This document shows positions 46,915 to 52,243 of a DNA stretch of 52,243 nucleotides, piece by piece. The translations under genes and the position numbers were made by a program. The stretch covers positions 1 to 52,243 of the forward strand of contig LNDQ01000096.1 in assembly GCA_001464695.1 (NCBI GenBank). Direction: 5' to 3'. Source of the DNA: Betaproteobacteria bacterium Ga0077523 (GTDB lineage Bacteria; Pseudomonadota; Gammaproteobacteria; Burkholderiales; Ga0077523). Numbering within the stretch: position 1 is the stretch's first letter; every line of letters begins with the position of its first letter. Under the pieces are notes generated by a model. The model did not search any database. It was not told the origin of the DNA and was given only the letters and a program-made list of their open reading frames with translations.

Positions 46915-48186
46915 ATGAGCCGGAATCGAAGAGAATTCTTGCGTGCGGTCGGTGCGGTCACTGCCGTGGGCATGGCTGGTTTGCCCACGGCCGCCAAGGC
47001 GGCGACCGGTCGCGTCGTCGTGATCGGCGGCGGCTTCGGGGGTGCCACCGCGGCCAAGTACCTGCGGTTGTGGAGCACCGATCTCGACGTGACGCTGGTG
47101 GAGCGCGACGCGCAGTTCGTGTCCTGTCCGCTCAGCAACCGCATCCTGGCCGGGACGACCACGCTGGCGGATCTCACGCGCGGCTACGGCGATCTCACTG
47201 CGAAGCACGGCGTCAAGGTGCTGCGCGATGAAGCGACCGCGATCGATCCGGCCAAGCAGACCGTGACCTTGGCGAGCGGCAAGTCGCTGCCCTACGACAG
47301 ACTCATCGTTTCTCCCGGCGTCGATCTCGATTACAGCGGCATTCCCGGGTTGAAGGACGACGCGGCGCGCGAGCGGGTCCTGAGCGCCTGGAAGGCCGGA
47401 CCTCAGACCGTGGCGCTGCGCAAGCAGATCGAGTCCATGGCCGATGGTGGCGTGGTCGCGATCACGGTGCCGAAGGCGCCGTACCGCTGCCCGCCCGGGC
47501 CTTACGAGCGCGCCTGCCAGATCGCCTGGTATCTCAAGCTGAACAAGCCGAAATCCAAGGTAATGATCCTCGATGCGAACGAGAAGGTCGCCTCGAAGGA
47601 GGCCTTGTTCCGCAAGGCGTGGGAGGATCTCTATCCGGGCCTGGTGGAGTACGTGCCCAACAGCGAACTCGCCGACGTCGACGCGAAGACCCTCACCGCC
47701 AAGCTCCAGTTCGACGAGATCAAGGCAGATGTGCTCAACGTGATTCCGCCGATGAAGGCGGCGGCGATCGCGGAACGCACCGGATTGATCACCGCGAACA
47801 ACAAGTGGTGCGGCGTCGATTTCCTCACTTACGAATCGACCGCCCAGAAGAACATCCACGTGCTGGGCGACGCGATCGTCGCAGCACCCCTGATGCCCAA
47901 GTCGGGTCACATGGCGAACCAGCACGCGAAGGTCTGTGCCGCAGCCGTCATCGCGCTGCTGCGCGGCGACGTCGTCAACGCCCATCCGGTCATCAACAAC
48001 ACCTGCTACAGCTTCGTCACCGGTGCCGACGTGATCCACATCGCGTCGGTCCATCAGTACGACGCCGAGAAGAAGACGATGATGGTGGCGCCCGGCAGCG
48101 GCGGGCTCTCGATCGCGCCCAATGAGCTCGAAGGCCGCTATGCCGAAGCCTGGGGCCGCAATATCTGGTCCGACATGCTGGGGTAG
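46915..48186 (+). CDS. fccB: Flavocytochrome c sulfide dehydrogenase, flavoprotein subunit
   Basis: A 423-residue FAD protein that oxidises sulfide in the periplasm. The N terminus RNRREFLRAVG followed by a hydrophobic stretch is a twin-arginine signal. The FAD motif is VVIGGGFGGATAAKYL (about 35-50). Characteristic segments include the redox Cys in APYRCPPGPYERACQIAWYL, the partner Cys in NNKWCGVDF, and the STAQKNIHVLGDA FAD-binding end. GGAGGACACC precedes the ATG. It would pass electrons to the adjacent FccA cytochrome. Confidence 0.92.
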   Translation: MSRNRREFLRAVGAVTAVGMAGLPTAAKAATGRVVVIGGGFGGATAAKYLRLWSTDLDVTLVERDAQFVSCPLSNRILAGTTTLADLTRGYGDLTAKHGVKVLRDEATAIDPAKQTVTLASGKSLPYDRLIVSPGVDLDYSGIPGLKDDAARERVLSAWKAGPQTVALRKQIESMADGGVVAITVPKAPYRCPPGPYERACQIAWYLKLNKPKSKVMILDANEKVASKEALFRKAWEDLYPGLVEYVPNSELADVDAKTLTAKLQFDEIKADVLNVIPPMKAAAIAERTGLITANNKWCGVDFLTYESTAQKNIHVLGDAIVAAPLMPKSGHMANQHAKVCAAAVIALLRGDVVNAHPVINNTCYSFVTGADVIHIASVHQYDAEKKTMMVAPGSGGLSIAPNELEGRYAEAWGRNIWSDMLG

Positions 48187-48237
48187 GTGAGGTCCCCCCC
48201 GAAGGGCCTGGCAGCCCTTCCCCCCGGGGGGGCGAGC

Positions 48238-48500
48238 CCGCTTGGGGCGGCCCGGCGCGGGCTGAGGTCCCCCCGATAGGCCTTGCGGCATTTCGGGGGC
48301 CTTCCGGTGGCCCTGGTGATGCGACGGCGCGTGTGAAGGTTGCAGCGCGGGCAGTTGTCGTGCCCCCACCCCAGCCCTCCCCCGGCAAGCCGGGGGAGGG
48401 GGTGTACATCCCTTCCCCCACTGCCGTGGGGGAAGGCTAGGATGAGGGCCAAGGGGCCAGTCCGCTTGGGACGGCCCGGCGCGGGCTGAGTCTGCCCGAT
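48238..48500. repeat. Family D repeat, two copies
   Basis: A 40-base sequence starting CCGCTTGGGGCGGCCCGGCG at 48238-48277 recurs at 48462-48500 with a few changes. The GCCCGC and GCGGGC ends allow a hairpin. The 341-base gap between fccB and the HD-GYP gene holds only this repeat and one family A element. Confidence 0.75.
48362..48449. repeat. Family A composite palindrome, two hairpins
   Basis: Hairpin CCCCCGGC-aa-GCCGGGGG with a CCCACCCCAGCCC outer arm, a GTAC spacer, then CCCCCACTGC-CGTGGGGG and an outer arm GGCTAGGATGAGGGC that has lost some pairing. Confidence 0.82.
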
Positions 48501-48527
48501 GGTCCTGTTACGCCGAGGGAAGAAGGG

Positions 48528-49688
48528 TCAGGGTTCAGCAGCCTGCTCGGCCGGATCGTCGGCGGCGGTCATGGCCCACAACGAGGCACCATCCAGGTTT
48601 GCCGGCATGCGCGCATACGGCAGCGCCTGGGCGATCGCGAAACTCGGATGACTGGTGCGACGCTTCGGGGCCGCGGGCAGGCGCAACCCCGCTCCGCTCA
48701 GAACGGCGCGCACGATGGGCTGCCCCGAGTTGAGAGTCCGCTTCACCACGACGGCAGATTCGCCGTTGGCGAGTTGCACCAGCGCGCCGGGCGGATAGAT
48801 CCCGAGCTCCTTCACCATCTGCGCGGCCAGCACCGGGTCGACGCCTTTGCCCTGGGTGAGGAAGATCTCGCGCAACGCCGCATTGGGTGCCGTGCCCGGC
48901 CGATAGGCGCGCTCCGACACCATGGCGCAATAGCGATCCGCGAGCCCCACCACCTGCGCAAATTCGGAGACCTGTTCGCCCGTGAGACCGCCGGGATACC
49001 CCGAGCCGTCGAGCAGTTCGTGGTGCTGCGCCACCGTGGAAAGCCACGCCGTGTCGGGCACGCCGAAGGATTTCAGGGTGCTCGCACCCACGACCGGATG
49101 CGCGCGTATGGCGGCCTTCTGGTCGTCCGACAGCGGCGCGGGTTGCGAGTACAGATCGTTCTGCAGCGACCGCATGCCGATGTTCATGGTCAGCGCGGCG
49201 GCGAGGGCCGCCCTGCGGGTGGTGACATCCACGTTCCTTTGGACCAGCAACAATTCGGTCACAATCGCGGTGTTGACCGCTTGTCGCACGCTGTAGTCGG
49301 GTTCCCGTTGCAGCAGCACGGAACCGAGTGCTGCGTCGGCATCCAGCGCGCACAGATCGCTCAGCGTGGCGGCGTGCGCTGCCATCGCCGCGTGGAAGGG
49401 TTCGACGCGGTCGGGCGAATCTGCGCTGTCGAGCTCGCGTGCCACGGCCGCACGCAACTCGGCGAGCTTGGCGTAGACCGAAATCCGGTCGGCGCGTGGC
49501 GCGGCCGTCGTTTCGTCGTCCAGCTCGAGATCGCCGAAGATGCCTTGCTCGATCAGGCGGGCGACCTGGTGATCCCCGGGAATGACCTGGCCGGCCCGCA
49601 GCATCAGCCGCCCGGCGCGATCGTGGATGTCGCAAGGCAACGGGATGCCGGCGCGGATCTGTCCGTCTTCGATGCGCCTCATCGGCAT
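48528..49688 (-). CDS. Degenerate HD-GYP domain protein
   Basis: A 386-residue protein with an HD-GYP domain over about residues 135-290. HD-GYP enzymes degrade cyclic di-GMP. Here the first metal His of the domain (usual HSxxVA) is Gln in RQAVNTAIV, and the HD pair of HDIGK is MN in LTMNIGMRSL. The later motifs HPVVGASTL, HHELLDGSGYPGG and the GLADRYCAM region are kept. It is therefore probably a non-catalytic c-di-GMP effector. The ATG at 49688 has GGAGAG upstream and is preferred to a TTG two codons earlier. A sigma-28-like promoter and a small palindrome lie upstream. Confidence 0.87.
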   Translation of the reverse strand: MPMRRIEDGQIRAGIPLPCDIHDRAGRLMLRAGQVIPGDHQVARLIEQGIFGDLELDDETTAAPRADRISVYAKLAELRAAVARELDSADSPDRVEPFHAAMAAHAATLSDLCALDADAALGSVLLQREPDYSVRQAVNTAIVTELLLVQRNVDVTTRRAALAAALTMNIGMRSLQNDLYSQPAPLSDDQKAAIRAHPVVGASTLKSFGVPDTAWLSTVAQHHELLDGSGYPGGLTGEQVSEFAQVVGLADRYCAMVSERAYRPGTAPNAALREIFLTQGKGVDPVLAAQMVKELGIYPPGALVQLANGESAVVVKRTLNSGQPIVRAVLSGAGLRLPAAPKRRTSHPSFAIAQALPYARMPANLDGASLWAMTAADDPAEQAAEP

Positions 49689-49714
49689 GGCCAAGCTCTC
49701 CCTGCGGAGACTGC

Positions 49715-49727
49715 GGTTGTCACAACC
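49715..49727. promoter_or_regulatory. Palindrome in the leader of the HD-GYP gene
   Basis: GGTTGT-C-ACAACC is a perfect 6-bp dyad between the putative sigma-28 promoter and the start codon. It is a possible operator. Confidence 0.4.
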
Positions 49728-49730
49728 CCA

Positions 49731-49758
49731 TTATCGGCCGACCAGCCTGCTATCCTTA
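49731..49758 (-). promoter_or_regulatory. Sigma-28-like promoter upstream of the HD-GYP gene
   Basis: On the minus strand the -10 element GCCGATAA matches the FliA consensus at every base. The -35 TAAGGATA is weaker, and the spacer is 12 rather than 11 bases. It would start transcription about 35 bases before the gene. Confidence 0.5.
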
Positions 49759-49796
49759 CCCCCGAATTGCATTGTGCACTGGAACGGAGCGGTGGC

Positions 49797-50201
49797 GTGA
49801 AAGCAGGCAGGATCGCGTTGTTGGCGGTGACGGCGTGGCTGATGCTGGGCGCGCCGCTGCCGGCCGCTGCCGAAGGCGACGCAGCGACCGATGTGCGCGG
49901 CACCTGGACCGGCCCTTGGTATCTCGGCATGACGAGCGGGGTCGCGACACTCACCCTGCGCGGTGAGGGGGTGCTGGAAGGTTCGTTGCAGCTCACCAAC
50001 AGCGAGCGCTTCGGCACGGCGGTGCGCCCGCTGTCGGAGGCCCAGTTCGAAGGCGGTCAGCTCCGCTTCAAGGTGACGGGCGAGGACGGTCAGCGCATGA
50101 CCGCCCAGTTGCCGGTAACGGGCGAGGGCACGCGCATGAAAGGCCTCGCCAAGTACAGCGGCTACAACATCAAGTTCGAGCTCACGCGCCAGAAACAGTA
50201 A
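49797..50201 (+). CDS. Small uncharacterised secreted protein
   Basis: A 134-residue protein with a GTG start preceded by GGAACGGAGCG and a clear signal peptide (ALLAVTAWLMLGAPLPAAAEG). The mature part (VRGTWTGPWYLGMTSGVATLTLRGEGVLEGSLQLTNSERFG, then FKVTGEDGQRMTAQLPVTGEG) looks like a small beta-rich fold of the kind seen in lipocalin-like or calycin proteins. No function is assigned. It is divergent from the HD-GYP gene and convergent with the cytochrome gene. Confidence 0.72.
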   Translation: MKAGRIALLAVTAWLMLGAPLPAAAEGDAATDVRGTWTGPWYLGMTSGVATLTLRGEGVLEGSLQLTNSERFGTAVRPLSEAQFEGGQLRFKVTGEDGQRMTAQLPVTGEGTRMKGLAKYSGYNIKFELTRQKQ

Positions 50202-50218
50202 GGGGGCCGCAGGCCCCC
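50202..50218 (+). terminator. Hairpin after the small secreted-protein gene
   Basis: GGGGGCC and GGCCCCC flank a GCA loop one base after the stop codon. There is no T tract. The triloop form resembles family A hairpins but the outer arms are absent. Confidence 0.45.
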
Positions 50219-50270
50219 TCGATGCTGTGCGGCGCCACCCCGCGGGCGAGCGCCATCGGCTGCGCCGATT

Positions 50271-50660
50271 TCAGGAATCGGGATCCTTCAGCCCCTTGAT
50301 GTATTCGACGAACGCGTCGATCTGTTCCTTCTTCAGCGTCTTCGCGAAGCCCGGCATGGCGCCCGACTTGCCCTTGGCGATGCGATCGTAGAGCTGTTCG
50401 ACGCTCATCTTGGTACCGGCAAGCTTCGGCCCCTTGCCTGCGTGCAGGCCGTAGCCGTCGTGGCACCAGCTGCAGTTCATGGCGAAGAGCTTGCGAACGT
50501 CGACCTTCGGTTTTTCCGGTTCAGCGATCGGTTCCGGCGGCGTGGTCGCCGCTTCCGTCGGGGCGGCCGATTCTTCGGCGGCCGGTGCCGATGACATCCA
50601 GGTTAGCGCTGAAACTGCCAGCGCCGCCGCGATCCGGACTCTCCAGGCGGCTGTACTCAT
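50271..50660 (-). CDS. Exported c-type cytochrome
   Basis: A 129-residue protein with a signal peptide (to about residue 28), an acidic Pro/Ala/Glu linker (residues 29-50) and one haem c domain with CSWCH at 63-67 and the likely axial Met in SGAMPGF. The fold resembles cytochromes c5/c-551. It is encoded directly downstream of the PQQ dehydrogenase on the same strand and is the likely acceptor of its electrons, although a terminator lies between them. Confidence 0.88.
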   Translation of the reverse strand: MSTAAWRVRIAAALAVSALTWMSSAPAAEESAAPTEAATTPPEPIAEPEKPKVDVRKLFAMNCSWCHDGYGLHAGKGPKLAGTKMSVEQLYDRIAKGKSGAMPGFAKTLKKEQIDAFVEYIKGLKDPDS

Positions 50661-50710
50661 GTTTCTCTCTCCTCGTTCACACCCCTTGCGAAGCGAGCGG
50701 TGCCTGTAAC

Positions 50711-50740
50711 AAAACGGGCGAGGGAAATGCTCCCTCGCCC
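50711..50740 (-). terminator. Terminator after the PQQ dehydrogenase gene
   Basis: GGGCGAGGGA and TCCCTCGCCC flank a 5-base loop. On the minus strand GTTTTG follows the stem, and on the plus strand TTGATAA follows, so it could act in both directions. Confidence 0.6.
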
Positions 50741-50818
50741 TTGATAACGACTCACGGCGGCGATGCGTTTACGCCACGAAGGCGGCCCGCACCGCTACCG
50801 CGAAGCTCACGTGCCGTA

Positions 50819-52243
50819 TCAGGGCAGCGCGAACACCATCAGCTGACCCGCATCGGTCGGCATGGAGCAGAACGGCTCGCCGAACAGCGGGCAGTAGTTG
50901 CCGGACACGTGGCTGCCCCAACCCGTCGCAACGGCAACGTACTGCTTGCCCTTGGCCGTGTAGGAGATGATGCCGCCGTGATGGCCGATACCGTTGTTGT
51001 GCTGCCACAGCAGGGCGCCGGAGCGGGCGTCGAGCGCGTCCAGTTTGCCGTCGGCACCCGGGACGAACACGAGGTTACCCTTGGTCGACAGCAGGCTGGC
51101 GAGCGGCGGGTACTTGTACTCCTTCTCCCACTTCACCTTGCCCGTCAGCGGATCGCGCGCCGACACGTGGCCGAAGGCCTTGCGACCTTGCGGATGCGTG
51201 GCGGTCCAGCTCGCGCCGAAGTAGGTCTGGCCGGAGAACGCCGGGGGCGGATCCGCCTTCACCACTTCGATGTCGAAGCACCACTCCTGACCGACCTTGT
51301 ACAGCAGCCCCGTATTGGGGTTGTAAGCGCCGGTGTTCCAGGAGATCGCGCCGTCGATGGCCGGGCACACGTTGGTGTGCTTGCCTTCGGGCAGCTCGCG
51401 ACGGCCGACCAACTGGCCGGTCTTGGGATCGACACCCTTGATGTAGTTGAACGTCTTTCCGATCATGTAAGCGTTGGCGACCTTGAGGGGCGCATTCGCG
51501 GGATCGGCGTCGTACACGAAGATGATGCCGCCCTTGTTGGGGTGCACCATGTAGCGCTTGCCGCCGCGCTCGATCGACATGAACTCGCCGACCGCGCTGT
51601 CGAAGTCCCATGCGTCATGGGGCATTTCCTGGAACCACGACTTCAACTCACCGCTGTCGGCATTCAGCACGACCACGGAGGAGCTGTAGAGGTTGTCGCC
51701 AGGACGGGAGCCTTCGGTCTTCCACGCTTCGCCAGCCCAGTCGTAGTCGGGCGCCGGATTGGCCGTGCCCCACCAGACCGAGTTGGTCGCCGGATCGTAG
51801 CTGCCGGTCATCCAGCCGCCGCCGCCACCGGTCTTCCACGAGTCATTGCCCCAGCTCGCGCGGGAGCGCTCGTCGCCACCGATGGTGTCGAACTGCCACT
51901 TCACGTCGCCGGTCTTCGCATCCACCGCGAAGATCGGGCCGCAGCAGCCGGCCAGTTCGCCGCCGTTGGAGCCGATGATCACCATGTCCTTGACGATGAT
52001 CGGTGCGCCGGTGAAGCCCTTGTTGCCGCCCTCGACCGTGAGGATCATCTTGTCCCAGACCTGCTTGCCGGTCTTGGCGTCGATGGCGATCATGCGGCCG
52101 TCGGTCGTGCCGATGTACACGTTGCCGAAGCCAACCGCGAGACCGCGGTTGTACGGGTTGTAGAACGTGCCTTCGGAACGCTCCTGGTCGAGCTTCGCCT
52201 GGAAGCGCCAGATCATCTCACCGGTGGCGCCGTCCAGTGCCCA
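50819..52243 (-). CDS. PQQ-dependent alcohol/methanol dehydrogenase family protein (partial, N terminus outside window)
   Basis: 474 residues of a quinoprotein beta-propeller; the reading frame stays open to the window end, where WALDGATGEMIWRF shows a propeller repeat. Candidate metal and PQQ ligands are Glu in NGGELAG, Asn in WGTANPAP and the catalytic Asp in HDAWDFDS. The second Asp two residues after the catalytic one (WDFD) is the mark of lanthanide-dependent enzymes; calcium enzymes usually have Ala or Ser there. The usual vicinal Cys pair before VNRG is absent (TFYNPYNRG); instead a CC pair occurs in AGCCGPIFAVD. The missing N terminus probably contains the signal peptide and first propeller blades. 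Confidence 0.87.
   Translation of the reverse strand, partial: WALDGATGEMIWRFQAKLDQERSEGTFYNPYNRGLAVGFGNVYIGTTDGRMIAIDAKTGKQVWDKMILTVEGGNKGFTGAPIIVKDMVIIGSNGGELAGCCGPIFAVDAKTGDVKWQFDTIGGDERSRASWGNDSWKTGGGGGWMTGSYDPATNSVWWGTANPAPDYDWAGEAWKTEGSRPGDNLYSSSVVVLNADSGELKSWFQEMPHDAWDFDSAVGEFMSIERGGKRYMVHPNKGGIIFVYDADPANAPLKVANAYMIGKTFNYIKGVDPKTGQLVGRRELPEGKHTNVCPAIDGAISWNTGAYNPNTGLLYKVGQEWCFDIEVVKADPPPAFSGQTYFGASWTATHPQGRKAFGHVSARDPLTGKVKWEKEYKYPPLASLLSTKGNLVFVPGADGKLDALDARSGALLWQHNNGIGHHGGIISYTAKGKQYVAVATGWGSHVSGNYCPLFGEPFCSMPTDAGQLMVFALP

Overview
The window is a high-GC chromosomal stretch from a proteobacterium, most likely a betaproteobacterium of the Burkholderiales/Nitrosomonadales type. This rests on gene content: icd next to clpS-clpA, a nudJ/mnmA/purB neighbourhood, a PEP-CTERM surface protein, an acetoacetate-CoA ligase, branched-chain-type ABC transport genes mixed with catabolic genes, and PQQ-dependent dehydrogenase genes. 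No rRNA, tRNA, CRISPR array, insertion sequence or prophage was recognised. The taxonomic call is an inference.

Layout. About 0.3-7 kb: an AraC-type regulator and dispersed metabolic genes (ABM-domain protein, enolase-superfamily enzyme, class II aldolase, small S4 RNA-binding protein, lipoprotein). About 6.1-14.7 kb: a same-strand catabolic/transport cluster with a hydroxyisobutyrate-dehydrogenase-like enzyme, an MmgE/PrpD protein, LivH, a fused LivM-LivG, LivF, a frameshifted LivK-like binding protein, a carboxymuconolactone-decarboxylase-like protein and an acyl-homoserine-lactonase-like metallohydrolase. A LysR regulator on the other strand follows. About 15.8-23.7 kb: acetoacetate-CoA ligase, an FAD oxidoreductase, a lipoprotein, an SUMF1-domain protein, a PEP-CTERM protein, glutamate racemase and a class II glutamine amidotransferase. 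23.9-26 kb: an EF-G gene outside any ribosomal operon. 26-33.5 kb: a chemoreceptor with a good sigma-28 promoter, a Gfo/Idh/MocA oxidoreductase, an unknown protein, a methyltransferase, an HDOD protein and purB. 33.5-38.3 kb: Fe-S-type uracil-DNA glycosylase homologue, GST, mnmA, unknown secreted protein, NUDIX hydrolase, a 36-residue secreted peptide and rluE. 38.4-46.4 kb: glyoxylate-shunt genes aceB and aceA, rraA, icd, clpS and clpA. 46.5-48.2 kb: flavocytochrome c sulfide dehydrogenase (fccA, fccB). 48.5-52.2 kb: a degenerate HD-GYP protein, a small secreted protein, a cytochrome c and a PQQ dehydrogenase cut by the window end.

The most unusual content is between the genes. Family A (13 loci, mainly 0-26 kb plus 38.4 and 48.4 kb) is a modular palindrome. 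Its G/C-rich hairpins mostly have three-base loops, the stem sequences differ from copy to copy while staying complementary, and pairs of hairpins are joined by a GTAC spacer. Family B/C (13.1, 34.1, 35.0 and 36.8 kb) consists of long inverted repeats whose arms are tandem nine-base units of the form CRCGRMGGA; three of the four enclose a loop of exactly 40 bases, and the fourth encloses 49 (one unit more). No mobilising enzyme for either family is present.

Genes that work together: the Liv transporter with its neighbouring catabolic enzymes; aceA, aceB and icd, which control the isocitrate branch point; clpS with clpA; fccA with fccB; the HDOD protein with the methyltransferase (overlapping start and stop); and the PQQ dehydrogenase with its adjacent cytochrome c.
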